Part shown: piece after piece, positions 41,747 to 51,981 of the stretch
Layout: every line of letters begins with the position of its first letter
Position numbering within the stretch: the first letter of the stretch is position 1
Source of the DNA: Nitrosomonas marina
GTDB lineage: Bacteria > Pseudomonadota > Gammaproteobacteria > Burkholderiales > Nitrosomonadaceae
Assembly (NCBI RefSeq): GCF_900110145.1
Contig: NZ_FOCP01000007.1
Coordinates: forward strand, 1-64,000
DNA length: 64,000 bases
Direction of reading: 5' to 3'
Program-made: the position numbers and the translations under genes
Notes under the pieces: generated by a model
The model's input: only the letters and a program-made list of their open reading frames with translations
Told to the model about the DNA's origin: nothing
Database searches by the model: none

Positions 41747-41889
41747 CAGATTCAAGTAATTTATTATTGATCTGGCCATCTGACCGCGGATAGCGCTTGT
41801 CATATCCCGACCATTTTGGTCAGATCAACAGCCTTGCTGTATCAGTTTGTTTTTTTCATCGATCATCATTCAACCGGACCGAAGGCAAA

Positions 41890-42816
41890 ATGTGGGATGT
41901 TGAAATAAAAAAAAAGGAAGAAGCATCCCGTGAATATGTTTTCACTCAGGCAGATTTTGAAAAAACCAAAAGAATGATATATGAATACGCCGGCATTTCA
42001 TTATCAGACTCCAAACAAAACATGGTTTACAGCCGCCTGACCCGTCGGCTACGGTTTCATGGTCTTAAAAGTTTCAAGGAATATCTAAAATTACTGGAAC
42101 GTAAAAACTCCCTGGAATGGCAGGAATTTGTTAATGCGCTGACTACAAATCTCACATCTTTTTTTCGTGAAAATCATCATTTCTCAATTCTGGAACAACA
42201 CCTGATATCGTGCAAAAGATCCAGTTCAACTGATGCAAACGATTTTTCCAGCCCGGGCAAAAATTTTCACGAAAGAGCGAACCAGCATAAAACCCATCTC
42301 TGGTGCACAGCATCCTCCACTGGAGAAGAACCCTACTCTATGGCTATCACAGCCATCAGAGCGTTCAATACGCTAACACCCCCGGTTCATATTCTGGCTA
42401 CTGACATCGATACCCAGGTACTAAAAAAAGCCAGCGAAGGAATTTACCCACTTGACCGTGTTGATAAGTTACCACAAAGCGTACTTAAAGAATTTTTCTA
42501 TAAAGGCAAGGGACGCAACGAAGGTCTTGTAAGAATACGGGATGATGTCCGTAAACTGGTCACGTTCAGAAGAATTAACCTGCTTGACGAAAACTGGTAT
42601 ATGCGCGGCGTCTTTCAAGCAATATTCTGTCGAAATGTCATGATTTATTTTGATAAAAAGACACAATACAAAATACTGAAGAAATTTGCACCATTGCTGG
42701 ATGAAGGCGGCTTGCTGTTTGCCGGTCATTCTGAAAGCCTCCAGCATGCGTCAGACCTTTTCAGGCTGCGTTCAAATACTGTCTATGAAGTTGCCAAAAC
42801 ACAGGAACCAGCATGA
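41890..42816 (+). CDS. cheR: Chemotaxis methyltransferase CheR
   Basis: Methylates receptor glutamates with S-adenosylmethionine. 308 residues from ATG 41890; an upstream ATG at 41797 adds 31 residues without homology. The N-terminal helical domain (FTQADFEKTKRMIYEYAGI) is followed by the SAM-binding domain, with LWCTASSTGEEPYSMA, ILATDIDTQVLKKA and FCRNVMIYFD. The receptor encoded just upstream has a CheR-docking tail. The stop overlaps the cheD start by 4 bp. Confidence 0.93.
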   Translation: MWDVEIKKKEEASREYVFTQADFEKTKRMIYEYAGISLSDSKQNMVYSRLTRRLRFHGLKSFKEYLKLLERKNSLEWQEFVNALTTNLTSFFRENHHFSILEQHLISCKRSSSTDANDFSSPGKNFHERANQHKTHLWCTASSTGEEPYSMAITAIRAFNTLTPPVHILATDIDTQVLKKASEGIYPLDRVDKLPQSVLKEFFYKGKGRNEGLVRIRDDVRKLVTFRRINLLDENWYMRGVFQAIFCRNVMIYFDKKTQYKILKKFAPLLDEGGLLFAGHSESLQHASDLFRLRSNTVYEVAKTQEPA

Positions 42817-43460
42817 TCGAAATAGAAAACAAAAACATCACATTGACTGATAAGCAGGCAGCAACTCACTTTTACTACGACAACGAATTTAAAGCGCAAG
42901 CAGTCAAACTGTTACCTGGCGAATATTTTGTAACAGATCAAGACAAACTACTTGTCACGGTTCTCGGATCATGTATTGCAGCCTGCATACGGGATATTCG
43001 TAGCGGGATTGGCGGCATGAATCATTTTATGCTGCCGGATACCGGCTCTTCAAATGCCAACGCTCAATTAAGCGCTTCCGCCCGTTATGGCACCTACGCT
43101 ATGGAAATACTGATTAATCAGTTGTTGAAATCAGGCGCACGCCGTACGAATCTTGAAGCAAAAGTTTTTGGCGGTGGCAATGTTTTAAAGGAGCTGACCA
43201 ACTCAAATATAGGTCAGCGTAACTCCGATTTTGTTTTGGCGTTTCTTGCCACTGAGAATATTCGTGTAGCAGCGAAGGATTTGATCGATATTTATCCGAG
43301 AAAAGTATTTTTCTTTCCCAAGACCGGGAAAGTAATGGTCAAGAAACTCAAAGAGGGTCAGTTCAACAACGTTTCAGATAACGAAAAGAGATACTTTACA
43401 CGGGTTAATCAGTTTAGTCAGTCAGGGAATTCAGGCGGAACGGTCGAACTTTTTTCGTGA
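42813..43460 (+). CDS. cheD: Chemoreceptor glutamine deamidase CheD
   Basis: 215 residues. The catalytic Cys is in TVLGSCIAACIRD and the His in GIGGMNHFMLPD, with the Thr and the GGGNVL segment following. It deamidates receptor glutamines to create methylation sites and may tune CheY or CheC-type phosphatases. Starts in the last codons of cheR (ATGA), so the two are coupled. The C-terminal 30 residues are variable. Confidence 0.93.
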   Translation: MIEIENKNITLTDKQAATHFYYDNEFKAQAVKLLPGEYFVTDQDKLLVTVLGSCIAACIRDIRSGIGGMNHFMLPDTGSSNANAQLSASARYGTYAMEILINQLLKSGARRTNLEAKVFGGGNVLKELTNSNIGQRNSDFVLAFLATENIRVAAKDLIDIYPRKVFFFPKTGKVMVKKLKEGQFNNVSDNEKRYFTRVNQFSQSGNSGGTVELFS

Positions 43461-43495
43461 TAACGCGCGCTTTTTTCTTGTGTATCTAGAAGACC

Positions 43496-44575
43496 ATGAA
43501 CAAAATCAGAGTTCTAATTATTGATGATTCCGCTCTCGTGCGAAAAATGCTTACTGAAATAATTAACAGTCAGGCAGATATGGAGGTAATTGGTGCCGCA
43601 CCCGATCCGTTGATAGCACGGGAAATGATTCGCGAAATGAATCCGGATGTATTAACGCTGGATGTCGAAATGCCAAAAATGGACGGCCTTGATTTCCTGG
43701 AAAGACTAATGCGATTAAGGCCCACGCCGGTATTAATGATTTCAACACTGACCGGGAAAGGATCAGAAGTAACATTTCGTGCACTTGAGCTTGGCGCAGT
43801 TGATTTTATTGCAAAACCCAAAATAGATATTGTCTCAGGCCTGCAAGATTATACCAATCAAATTGTCGCCAAATTGCGTATTGCCAGGCATGCACGCATT
43901 AAGCGACTCACTCCCGCATCTGTCTCAAATACCTCGACATCGTTACAGACACTGTCTACACCTAAAAATCATATAGCCTCAACCGAGAAACTGATCGTTA
44001 TCGGTGCATCAACTGGTGGAACAGAGGCTCTAAAGGATTTTCTCATACAACTGCCGTCTAACTGTCCTGGCATATTAATTGCGCAGCATATGCCAGAGTT
44101 ATTTACGAAATCTTTCGCCGATCGCTTAAACAAACTGTGCAGAATAAGAGTCGTTGAGGCGCAGGGCGGCGAACGCGTATTACCCGGCCATGCTTTTGTC
44201 GCCCCCGGGCATTCCCATCTCTTGCTGCGTCGAAGCGGCGCCAACTATATGACCGAATTAAATCAGGACGCCCCCGTCAACCGGCACCGCCCCTCCGTAG
44301 ACGTACTTTTCCATTCCGCTGCAAAAGTCGCAGGAAAAAATGCAATTGGCGTGATTTTGACAGGTATGGGCAAAGATGGTGCCGCCGGCATGTTAGCAAT
44401 GCATGCAGCAGGAGCCTACAATTTTGCGCAGGACGAGGCCAGCTGCGTGGTCTATGGTATGCCTAAAGAAGCGGTGGCTGCTGGTGGCGTTGACGAAATC
44501 ATTCCATTATCTGATATGGCAAAAAAAGTGTTATCACGAGCCTTTCATATCGGTGCGCAAGCGGTACGCGTTTGA
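43496..44575 (+). CDS. cheB: Chemotaxis methylesterase / response regulator CheB
   Basis: 359 residues. Receiver domain (1-120) with phosphoryl Asp56 in [12 protein letters not shown], a linker, and the C-terminal methylesterase domain with the catalytic Ser in [11 protein letters not shown], His in [12 protein letters not shown] and Asp in [11 protein letters not shown]. It removes receptor methyl groups when phosphorylated by CheA. It closes the core cluster cheY-A-W-mcp-R-D-B. A hairpin follows at 44599-44619. Confidence 0.95.
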   Translation: MNKIRVLIIDDSALVRKMLTEIINSQADMEVIGAAPDPLIAREMIREMNPDVLTLDVEMPKMDGLDFLERLMRLRPTPVLMISTLTGKGSEVTFRALELGAVDFIAKPKIDIVSGLQDYTNQIVAKLRIARHARIKRLTPASVSNTSTSLQTLSTPKNHIASTEKLIVIGASTGGTEALKDFLIQLPSNCPGILIAQHMPELFTKSFADRLNKLCRIRVVEAQGGERVLPGHAFVAPGHSHLLLRRSGANYMTELNQDAPVNRHRPSVDVLFHSAAKVAGKNAIGVILTGMGKDGAAGMLAMHAAGAYNFAQDEASCVVYGMPKEAVAAGGVDEIIPLSDMAKKVLSRAFHIGAQAVRV

Positions 44576-44598
44576 AAACATATTACAACGAAATTTTG

Positions 44599-44619
44599 CT
44601 TGCATACAGATTATGCAAG
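44599..44619. terminator. Hairpin after cheB
   Basis: CTTGCATA-CAGAT-TATGCAAG is a perfect 8-bp stem with a 5-nt loop, 23 bp downstream of the cheB stop and 72 bp before the next receptor start. No U-tract follows, so it could be a weak terminator, an mRNA processing or stabilising hairpin, or an operator. Confidence 0.4.
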
Positions 44620-44690
44620 TGGACTGTAAATCATATTACCTTGAAAACCAGGTATTCATGGTCGCAGTATGTTAATGGAGGAAATGAATT

Positions 44691-46397
44691 ATGCGTGTAA
44701 ACCTGCCAATCACAACAATCGAGAAAGATTTTCGCGAACAGGATGGATTAATATCCAAAACTGACTTAAAGGGACGAATCACTTTCGTCAATGATGCATT
44801 TGTTCAGGTCAGCGGTTTCTCGCGCGAGGAATTGCTGGGAAAACCGCATAACATAGTGCGCCATCCTGACGTACCGGAAGAAGCTTTCAAAGATTTGTGG
44901 AATACCGTCAAATCCGGCAAGCCTTGGACAGCGATTGTAAAAAACAGATGCAAGAATGGTGATTATTACTGGGTTGAAGCTAATGTAACCCCACTGCGCG
45001 AAGGGAGTAAAATTACAGGATATGTTTCAATTCGCAACAAACCAACGGACGAGCAGATTCAAAGTGCCGAGACGCTATATCAACAAATAAAAGACGGCAA
45101 GGTTATTCTAAAAGAAGGCAAATCCGTTAAAAAGGGCTTTGCAGAAGTGTTGAGCAACCTGACCAGTCCATCGTTGAAAGTAAAACTAGGACTTGCTTTT
45201 GCGTTTCCAACTTTCGCCTTCCTATTGGTTGGAGCAACTGCATTGAGTGGATTTGCAACACAACACCCGACTGCATTTTTAGCCGGTATCGGATGCGGTT
45301 TTTTGGTTTCGATACTGTTGAGCTGCTATACAATCGCTTCCATTGTCAAACCTTTAGAGAATATTTCCGACGCTGTATCACGTGCAGCGTCCGGCGACTT
45401 TTCTCATACAGATTATCCATCTTCTAAGGGTGAACTGGGCCGGTTGCTTGAATTATTGAATACTATGAGCAGAAACCTGCGCCGTATCATATTGAATGTC
45501 TATTCCAGCACTAACATCGTCTCACAAAGTTCGGAAAGCCTGGTTCAAGGAAATGATGAATTGAACCGGCGCACGCTGAACCAATCGGCTAATCTTGAAA
45601 AAACCGCGGCATCAATGGAGGAACTGACTTCAACGGTGAAACAAAATACCGAAAATGTACAAGAAGTCAATAAACTTGGAATTCAGGCGCGTACAGTTGC
45701 ATCCAAAGGCGGTGAAATCGTCAATGACGTCGTGCATACCATGAATTCAATTCATGAAAGCTCCAAACAGGTTGTCAACATCATCAGCGTCATTGATGAA
45801 ATCGCCTTTCAAACCAATATACTGGCATTGAATGCAGGTGTTGAGGCAGCGCGTGCAGGAGAACATGGCCGCGGTTTTGCAGTTGTGGCCTCTGAAGTTC
45901 GCATGCTTGCCCAGCGCTCTGCAACTGCTGCCAAAGAAATTGCAACGTTAATCAATAACTCAGTAAATCAGATTGAAACCGGTACAGAGTTAGTGGGCAA
46001 AGCTGGACAGACAATGAACGAGGTCGTCAATTCAGTCCAGAAAGTAACCGAAATCATGGCTGATATCGCAAATGCATCGCATGAGCAGAATTCGGGTATT
46101 GAACAAATCAACGAAGCGCTGATCAATCTGGATACTGTGACCCAGCAGAACACTTCTTTAGGGCAGGAAATTGCCAAATTGGCGAAATCATTGCAAGAAC
46201 AGACCGATAACCTCGCTCAGGCCATAGCAGTACTAAAACTCGATGCAATCGAACACGACGAAACAGAATTTGACCGTCGCAATAATTCGAGACTCGCATG
46301 GAAAACATCTCTGCAAAACAACTCCGATAGGAGAAGCGGGAAACGCCCGGCCAATATTCATCGCATCCATGGACGTAAAAACAGCGCCACAGGCTAA
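44691..46397 (+). CDS. PAS-domain chemoreceptor (Aer-like)
   Basis: 568 residues. An N-terminal PAS domain (about 15-125, [20 protein letters not shown] and [14 protein letters not shown]) resembles the FAD-binding PAS of the aerotaxis receptor Aer, including [13 protein letters not shown]. Two adjacent hydrophobic segments (about 165-225) form a membrane anchor without a periplasmic sensor. HAMP follows, then the signalling domain with [20 protein letters not shown]. There is no CheR-docking pentapeptide at the end, as is usual for Aer. It probably senses redox state or oxygen from inside the cell. It could have its own promoter after the hairpin at 44599. Confidence 0.92.
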   Translation: MRVNLPITTIEKDFREQDGLISKTDLKGRITFVNDAFVQVSGFSREELLGKPHNIVRHPDVPEEAFKDLWNTVKSGKPWTAIVKNRCKNGDYYWVEANVTPLREGSKITGYVSIRNKPTDEQIQSAETLYQQIKDGKVILKEGKSVKKGFAEVLSNLTSPSLKVKLGLAFAFPTFAFLLVGATALSGFATQHPTAFLAGIGCGFLVSILLSCYTIASIVKPLENISDAVSRAASGDFSHTDYPSSKGELGRLLELLNTMSRNLRRIILNVYSSTNIVSQSSESLVQGNDELNRRTLNQSANLEKTAASMEELTSTVKQNTENVQEVNKLGIQARTVASKGGEIVNDVVHTMNSIHESSKQVVNIISVIDEIAFQTNILALNAGVEAARAGEHGRGFAVVASEVRMLAQRSATAAKEIATLINNSVNQIETGTELVGKAGQTMNEVVNSVQKVTEIMADIANASHEQNSGIEQINEALINLDTVTQQNTSLGQEIAKLAKSLQEQTDNLAQAIAVLKLDAIEHDETEFDRRNNSRLAWKTSLQNNSDRRSGKRPANIHRIHGRKNSATG

Positions 46398-46408
46398 TTG
46401 AGTACATG

Positions 46409-46438
46409 TGCGCTCTGCCTAATAAGAGGAAGAGCGCA
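46409..46438. terminator. Hairpin after the chemotaxis cluster
   Basis: TGCGCTCT (46409-46416) pairs with AGAGCGCA (46431-46438) across a 14-nt loop, with partial extension outward. It begins 11 bp after the last stop codon of the cluster and is a reasonable terminator stem, although the T-run after it is short. Confidence 0.45.
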
Positions 46439-46575
46439 TATACGCGTCTTTCTCAATCTCGACGAAAGTGTTGATTAATGAAACATGTTTAACTTCGTGA
46501 TTTGTCGCTGACAAGGTTGATTTTGCAATCTGTTTTGGTAAGATTACAAATGTTTTGTTAAAAAAAACATCAACC

Positions 46576-47100
46576 ATGTACTATCAAAATACAAAACGCT
46601 TTACGAAAAATACATATATTTTTTGTATCTACTTCATATTGATATTGACAGCTTCAGGATGTAGTACACTTTCTGAAAAACAGGCAGGTAGCCCTTATCA
46701 GCTGAAATCCGGAACTATAGAACAATCACCGATAAAATCAGTTATTAATAAACTGTATCATCAACACCAGGAATGGGCAGGTGTCCGTTATAGACTGGGA
46801 GGGATTAATAAAAACGGCATTGATTGTTCAGGATTCGTCTACCTGACATACAAATCAAAAATGGGCATACATTTGCCAAGAACGACACGTCAACAATCAA
46901 AGATGGGGAAAGTGATTCAGAAGCATGAATTAAACGCTGGAGATCTGGTATTTTTTCGCACCGGGCCGACATCAAAGCATGTCGGGATTTATATAGAAAA
47001 AAACAAATTTCTCCATGTCTCTCAAAAGAAAGGGGTTACAATTTCTCGATTAGATAATGTCTACTGGAGAGCAAAATACTGGAAATCGGTCCGGGTATAA
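46576..47100 (+). CDS. NlpC/P60 family lipoprotein (cell-wall endopeptidase)
   Basis: 174 residues from ATG 46576; a TTG at 46555 is the upstream alternative. A signal peptide ends in the lipobox LTASGC. The NlpC/P60 domain has the catalytic Cys in GIDCSGFVYLTYK, the His in SKHVGIYIE and a third polar residue near FLHVSQ. Members cut peptidoglycan stem peptides; this one resembles the E. coli Spr/MepS type in size and layout. The next gene starts 11 bp later, so they may be co-transcribed. Confidence 0.9.
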   Translation: MYYQNTKRFTKNTYIFCIYFILILTASGCSTLSEKQAGSPYQLKSGTIEQSPIKSVINKLYHQHQEWAGVRYRLGGINKNGIDCSGFVYLTYKSKMGIHLPRTTRQQSKMGKVIQKHELNAGDLVFFRTGPTSKHVGIYIEKNKFLHVSQKKGVTISRLDNVYWRAKYWKSVRV

Positions 47101-47111
47101 GCATATAACCA

Positions 47112-47576
47112 ATGAAGCACCAGCGAATAAGATTGATTCCTCCAGCGCTGGTAATGGTTCTTTTTGCGATTGCAATGTGGTTTCTTGCCATTTTATTTCC
47201 TGTTTCTCTATTTAAAACGGAACCGCATGCACTGTTTCCATTACTGATGATAGCTGTTGGGTTATTGGTAATACTGTTATGCGCCGCTACATTCATACGC
47301 AAAAAAACCACGCTAAATCCGATAAGACCGGAGTCAACCACAATTTTAATAAGCAGCGGCCTGTATCAATACAGTCGCAACCCTATTTATCTGGGGTTTG
47401 TCATTATCTTGGCTGGGTGGGGCATGTACCTAAACAACATACCCGCATTATTGTTGATTGCAGGTTTTATTTTCTATATGGATCGGTTTCAGATTGAACT
47501 CGAGGAACAATTGTTGAGCCAAATCTTTGGAGATCAATTTGAAATATACAAACGAAGCGTACGGCGCTGGTTATAA
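47112..47576 (+). CDS. Isoprenylcysteine carboxyl methyltransferase-like membrane protein
   Basis: 154 residues with four hydrophobic helices. It has the ICMT/PEMT signature SSGLYQYSRNPIYLG and a C-terminal EEQLLSQIFGDQFEIYKRSVRRWL-like block (residues 131-154) that forms the SAM-binding site. Bacterial members are SAM-dependent methyltransferases of unknown substrate in the inner membrane. It sits 11 bp after the NlpC/P60 lipoprotein. Confidence 0.8.
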   Translation: MKHQRIRLIPPALVMVLFAIAMWFLAILFPVSLFKTEPHALFPLLMIAVGLLVILLCAATFIRKKTTLNPIRPESTTILISSGLYQYSRNPIYLGFVIILAGWGMYLNNIPALLLIAGFIFYMDRFQIELEEQLLSQIFGDQFEIYKRSVRRWL

Positions 47577-47630
47577 ACTACAAAACTCACCAAATATTAT
47601 TTATTCTATTGATGGAGTTCAACCATACAA

Positions 47631-47942
47631 GTGACTGAAAAATCTTTACAAAAAAATGAAATTCTGGTCCGTGGATTATTTATGTTATTTTTTACCGTAA
47701 TCTACAGCATCTCAAAATTTCTTATTATTGGCGTTATGCTATTCCAATTTGGTACGATTTTAATGACAGAAAAACCAAATGAACAAATCCTCAAATTTTC
47801 GAATGGACTGAGTGCTTATATTTATCAAATAATTCAATTTCTGTCATTTAACAGTGAACAACGACCGTTTCCTTTCAGCAAATGGCCGAATGGTACTCAG
47901 CAAATTAATACTAACTCCTCGGATCATTTAGCTGATCAGTAG
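47631..47942 (+). CDS. DUF4389 domain membrane protein
   Basis: 103 residues from a GTG start at 47631. It has a DUF4389-like layout: a short polar N terminus, two hydrophobic helices (about 14-45) with VRGLFMLFFTVIYSISKFL, then a conserved-looking SNGLSAYIYQIIQFLSFNSE and an FPFSKWP motif. Function unknown. The start lies 54 bp after the methyltransferase-like gene. Confidence 0.7.
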   Translation: MTEKSLQKNEILVRGLFMLFFTVIYSISKFLIIGVMLFQFGTILMTEKPNEQILKFSNGLSAYIYQIIQFLSFNSEQRPFPFSKWPNGTQQINTNSSDHLADQ

Positions 47943-48033
47943 TCATTTACTGAAGACGCTAGCAGGTATTATTACAGCTATCCTGGCATTAGTGATTATT
48001 TGAAACTACTGGTTATAAGCAATCAGAATTGAC

Positions 48034-48070
48034 AAACACAATGCGCATTGATAAACCACATATTGTGTTT
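48034..48070. terminator. Inverted repeat between convergent genes
   Basis: AAACACAAT (48034-48042) pairs with ATTGTGTTT (48062-48070) across a 19-nt loop. It lies at the end of the exopolysaccharide operon, touching the glycosyltransferase stop, and downstream of the DUF4389 gene, so it may serve both directions. Confidence 0.4.
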
Positions 48071-49208
48071 ACATTGACATAATCTGATCGTAAACACCCA
48101 GATAATTATTTGTCATGGCCTTCATACTAAATTCTGATTCGACCTTCTGACGTGCTGAGATACCCTGCAGTCTGACTAACTCTGGTGTCATGTAGTAATC
48201 GAGAATCGCACTTGCAAGCTCTACGGTGTTACCGGATGCAACCAGTTTACCCGTACTTTTCTCATCGACCAATTCTGTATTTCCGCCTACTCTAGTTGCA
48301 ACAACAGGTAATCCGCAAGACATCGCTTCCAGGATTGTATTCGATATACCTTCTGCAAGAGATGGTAAAACAAACAAATCCATCATACGCATAAGCTCCG
48401 AAATATCGGAACGTTCTCCTGGGAACCAGACAAAATCAGCTACGCCGGCTTCCCGCGCCATGTCAAGACATTCATTCCGGGTGCTGCCATCGCCAACAAT
48501 CATCAGGCGCAATCTTTTACCAGTTTCAGGATTATTTTTCAGAATAAGTGAAAAAGCGCGCACCAGATTTGGATAATCCTTGACAGCCTCCATTCTTCCC
48601 ACACTACCGATTATAAATGCATCATCTGTAAAAAAACCTTTCGGGCCCTGCCGACAATAGTTTGTTATGCTTGGTGAAAAACGGCGATTATCAACGCCAT
48701 TATAAATCTGGCTTATACGTTCAGGCGAGACATTCAGCAAACAAGTAAGCCACGATTCCAGGTCTTTACTCACCGTAATGAAATGCCCTACAAATGGGTA
48801 TATTACCCTGCGCAACATATTGTATTTAAAATTTTCACCTTTTAAGTCCATTATGTCGCGGCCATGCTCACTATGGACTCGCTTCTTGATTCGTGCAGCA
48901 GCAGCAATCAACTGTGCCTCCAACGCTGCCAGATTACGTGTATGAATAATATCCGGTTTCAGTTCACGTAATACAGAAAAGAGCCTCAGATATAATTTAA
49001 GGTCATATCCCTCACGTTTATTCAGTGCTATGATCTTAATATTATCTTGAGTAATTCGGTTTCGAAAGTCGGTATATCCTTCAAGACAAATAATTGCGTG
49101 GCGATAACGACTGGAGGGAATAGAATTAATCAGATTAACCAGGCCATTCTCGAGACCACCCACGCCCAGACGGTGGATGACATGAGCAATTAAAGGAGTA
49201 TTTTGCAT
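48069..49208 (-). CDS. XrtA/PEP-CTERM-system glycosyltransferase (TIGR03088-like)
   Basis: 379 residues, GT-B fold of family GT4. The N-terminal acceptor part begins with HVIHRLGVGGLENGLVNL, and the C-terminal nucleotide-sugar part has GSVGRMEAVKDYPNLVRA, LMIVGDGSTRNEC and the E-x7-E element PSLAEGISNTILEAMSCG. This glycosyltransferase accompanies exosortase A operons and would build the repeat unit of the exopolysaccharide. It is the last gene of the operon, 86 bp after exosortase A. The usual second glycosyltransferase and the amidotransferase of such loci do not follow here. Confidence 0.88.
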   Translation of the reverse strand: MQNTPLIAHVIHRLGVGGLENGLVNLINSIPSSRYRHAIICLEGYTDFRNRITQDNIKIIALNKREGYDLKLYLRLFSVLRELKPDIIHTRNLAALEAQLIAAAARIKKRVHSEHGRDIMDLKGENFKYNMLRRVIYPFVGHFITVSKDLESWLTCLLNVSPERISQIYNGVDNRRFSPSITNYCRQGPKGFFTDDAFIIGSVGRMEAVKDYPNLVRAFSLILKNNPETGKRLRLMIVGDGSTRNECLDMAREAGVADFVWFPGERSDISELMRMMDLFVLPSLAEGISNTILEAMSCGLPVVATRVGGNTELVDEKSTGKLVASGNTVELASAILDYYMTPELVRLQGISARQKVESEFSMKAMTNNYLGVYDQIMSM

Positions 49209-49294
49209 TAAACCCTCTTGTTTACAAAATTCGCCAAGTCCTTACGGTGCTCTCAAATTTTGAACAGATTCGCACAATTCCAGATGAATAAACA

Positions 49295-50854
49295 TTATTG
49301 TCCGCTCACCGCGTATAAACTGTTTGTAATCTCAGGCAGCATATCTTCAAGGAACTGATGAAGTGCCGGCATTGCTTCATCGGGTTGCAGTGCAAAAGGT
49401 GCTGCGATAATCACTTCAGCGCCAAAATCACTATCTGTCAGCAATCTGTTCTTAGCGAGCAACAATTTTGCTTTATATGTACTGATTGTTTCATCATTAC
49501 CTAATACATACCAGCGCCATACCAGCAGATTTTTATCATAAGAACTGAGCTGTGCCTGTAGATAGCTGACCTTGTCCGAATTGATCATAGATGATTGTTC
49601 GCTCTCGCCAATCTGCCTCCATGGTGAATCCATTTCATATACCAGCGCATTTCCCGAGTTTATTAACTCATTGCCCTGACGCTGATTTTGATAGTAAGTA
49701 ATAAACAAACTGACCTGCTTATTTTCATTGTTGGTAAAATGCGCCTCGAACTTCCCTGGAGAACCAATGTAAACTGGATTCCAGTCAGATACCGGTTCAT
49801 CTATCATGCGCCATTTTTTCTCTGAATAAGAGAAATTAAATTCTGGTTGAAGAAAATCCTCATCATTATCGAGATACGCTGCGTACAGCGGCCATACTAA
49901 TGCGACCGCAAGTACTGAACCGGTAAACAAAATAGTTTTCCTGGCCGAAACATCCGAGGTTTGCTCGTCGACTCTACGATTGTCATTACTTTGAATGGTA
50001 TGTGCAGTTGCATTGTCTTCGCGCCATAAAGACCCAACCCAAAAAAGTATTAACATGACTAAACCGAAAAAAACCCAGCCATATATCAAATGATCCACAC
50101 CCACAGCCAATTGCATGTTGCTCAAGTGCCCGGTCATAACGATTAAATACGCGCGTATACCATTCGCGATGATTGGCACCAGTATCGAAAACGCGATAAA
50201 AATAATACGCTTGACCAAGCTGTAATAGGTTAGATAAGCATATAGCGCACCCAGCGTAACCGATGCAATTAGGTATCGCAATCCGCTGCAGGCCTCAACT
50301 ACAGACCAGTTTCCAGTGGGCAGAGAAAAAAACGTGCCTTCACGGTAAACCGGTATGCCACTGAACTGCAAAGCACTCACAGTGAAATCTGCTGTAAAAT
50401 TAATCAAGGGTGGTATCAGCATGTCCCCAAATGGCACTGCGAAAAACAGATAGGCCAGAGGGAATGCCAGCACAAGCATTATTCTGTAGCCTAGAATGAC
50501 AGCAACCACTATAGGCAACATGGCTACAACTGCGTATTGCATCACAACCTGAACGCTTGCCAATTCTGCAATCAGCCAAAACGCGCCCAGAACAAATAAA
50601 CCAAATAAGGCAACAGGGCTCGGCTGCTGATTGAGAGTGACAATGCTGTGTCGCTTGGTCCATACCATATAGATTACAAATGGCAGTATCAGAAATCCAT
50701 GTGCATAAGTGTCCGACCTGTACCAGGTTTCCACCATGGACCAAATGGTCTGATAATAAATGATCAGAATCCCGGCAATAGCCATTACTGTCATCAGAAT
50801 GGCAAAATGAATCGAATTACGATTTGAATTTTCTGATACAAAAACAGTATTCAT
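49295..50854 (-). CDS. xrtA: Exosortase A fused to an EpsI domain
   Basis: 519 residues. The first 280 form a polytopic exosortase with the catalytic Cys189 in VVEACSGLRYL, Arg234 in IANGIRAYLI and His255 in GVDHLIYGWVF. The rest (about 300-519) is an EpsI-type periplasmic domain after one more helix. Exosortases are proposed to cut the PEP-CTERM sorting signal of secreted proteins in bacteria that make an extracellular matrix. No PEP-CTERM protein is encoded in this window, so substrates must lie elsewhere. Between femAB and the glycosyltransferase. Confidence 0.95.
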   Translation of the reverse strand: MNTVFVSENSNRNSIHFAILMTVMAIAGILIIYYQTIWSMVETWYRSDTYAHGFLILPFVIYMVWTKRHSIVTLNQQPSPVALFGLFVLGAFWLIAELASVQVVMQYAVVAMLPIVVAVILGYRIMLVLAFPLAYLFFAVPFGDMLIPPLINFTADFTVSALQFSGIPVYREGTFFSLPTGNWSVVEACSGLRYLIASVTLGALYAYLTYYSLVKRIIFIAFSILVPIIANGIRAYLIVMTGHLSNMQLAVGVDHLIYGWVFFGLVMLILFWVGSLWREDNATAHTIQSNDNRRVDEQTSDVSARKTILFTGSVLAVALVWPLYAAYLDNDEDFLQPEFNFSYSEKKWRMIDEPVSDWNPVYIGSPGKFEAHFTNNENKQVSLFITYYQNQRQGNELINSGNALVYEMDSPWRQIGESEQSSMINSDKVSYLQAQLSSYDKNLLVWRWYVLGNDETISTYKAKLLLAKNRLLTDSDFGAEVIIAAPFALQPDEAMPALHQFLEDMLPEITNSLYAVSGQ

Positions 50855-50895
50855 CCGGTTTCACTCTAACAATTTAGTATTTTTCACGTACAAAG

Positions 50896-51966
50896 TCAGC
50901 CCAAACTTTTAACGATAAACGGACCAATCCAATTGGCGACAGAACGCGGCAACTTTTGCCAGGTCTGAATAAAATATTTATATTTCGGATTTGAAGGGCT
51001 ATGATTAGGGATATGAGATGCTTTAATTAGCTTGTATTCATAATGAAGCGGTTGCGCTTCGAATCCCCAGTTCTTTTTAAAACTATAAGAGCCGGTATCA
51101 CGTTTACTTCGCCCAAAATCGAAAGTTTTATAACCATTTTCACAGCTACGCCGCATTAGTTCCCAGTACATGAAATCGCTCGCAGCCCAGTTTCTGGCCT
51201 CTACTGTTCCGCCGCCATAATAGGGCAACACTTCATTTCGAAAATAAAAACTCATCACGCTACTTAGCGTAACGCCGTTTTTATGAATAGTCATAAGTTC
51301 ACAGTCTTGTGCAAATGTTTGTTTCAGTAGCTGAAAGTATTTCTTTGAAAATACAGGTGTACCCAACCGGTGCACACTGCTTGAATATGCAAAGAAAAAG
51401 CGTTCGATATCTTCATCGATATCACTTTTCAATCCAAACTTGATTCCTTTCCTTACCATCGCGCGCTGCTTGCGCGGTATCTCCAGAAGATTTTTCTCAA
51501 TGTCGGCATCAAGCGTTTTTCGAAAAGTGACATATAAATCCTTGGTAGGCCAGTTCTGGTGTACAGGTTTCATGTTACGGAATTCAAGGTAGTCAACCTT
51601 TAATTTATCGGCAAGTTCAATAGCTGCTTGCTCAAGTCTTTCTCTTACCGTATCACTACAGGCAGCAACACCACCGTAAACGCAAAAAGGCAGGGAGCCC
51701 AAGAAATGTCCGAAAAGAAAACTTTTGATTTCAGCCAACGGCAGCACGCCCTGTATCTCGCCGTTACATTCGGCATACAAGAACCATGTTTTATGATTAA
51801 ACGCGCGTTCAATCACATTTTTCCAGCCTGCTTTGTGAAAGAAAGTCGCTTCTGGGCACGTCAGTACAAACTGGTCCCAGCGTTCACTATCTTCCGGCTG
51901 CATTTCATTAACAGTTATTTGCACACTTGGATTTTTTGTATCTGACACCCCTGCCAACACACTCAT
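50896..51966 (-). CDS. FemAB-like protein of the XrtA system (TIGR03019-like)
   Basis: 356 residues with two GNAT-like halves. Visible segments are WKNVIERAFNHKTWFLYAECNGEIQGVLPL near the N terminus (residues 42-71), IPRKQRAMVRKGIKFGL in the centre, and a C-terminal acetyltransferase-like core with ASDFMYWELMRRSCENG and FDFGRSKRDTGSYSFKKNWG. FemAB proteins transfer aminoacyl groups from tRNA; the XrtA type is always next to polysaccharide genes and may decorate the polymer or its carrier. The start is 15 bp after the deacetylase stop. Confidence 0.9.
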   Translation of the reverse strand: MSVLAGVSDTKNPSVQITVNEMQPEDSERWDQFVLTCPEATFFHKAGWKNVIERAFNHKTWFLYAECNGEIQGVLPLAEIKSFLFGHFLGSLPFCVYGGVAACSDTVRERLEQAAIELADKLKVDYLEFRNMKPVHQNWPTKDLYVTFRKTLDADIEKNLLEIPRKQRAMVRKGIKFGLKSDIDEDIERFFFAYSSSVHRLGTPVFSKKYFQLLKQTFAQDCELMTIHKNGVTLSSVMSFYFRNEVLPYYGGGTVEARNWAASDFMYWELMRRSCENGYKTFDFGRSKRDTGSYSFKKNWGFEAQPLHYEYKLIKASHIPNHSPSNPKYKYFIQTWQKLPRSVANWIGPFIVKSLG

Positions 51967-51981
51967 TTATAGAATATTTTG

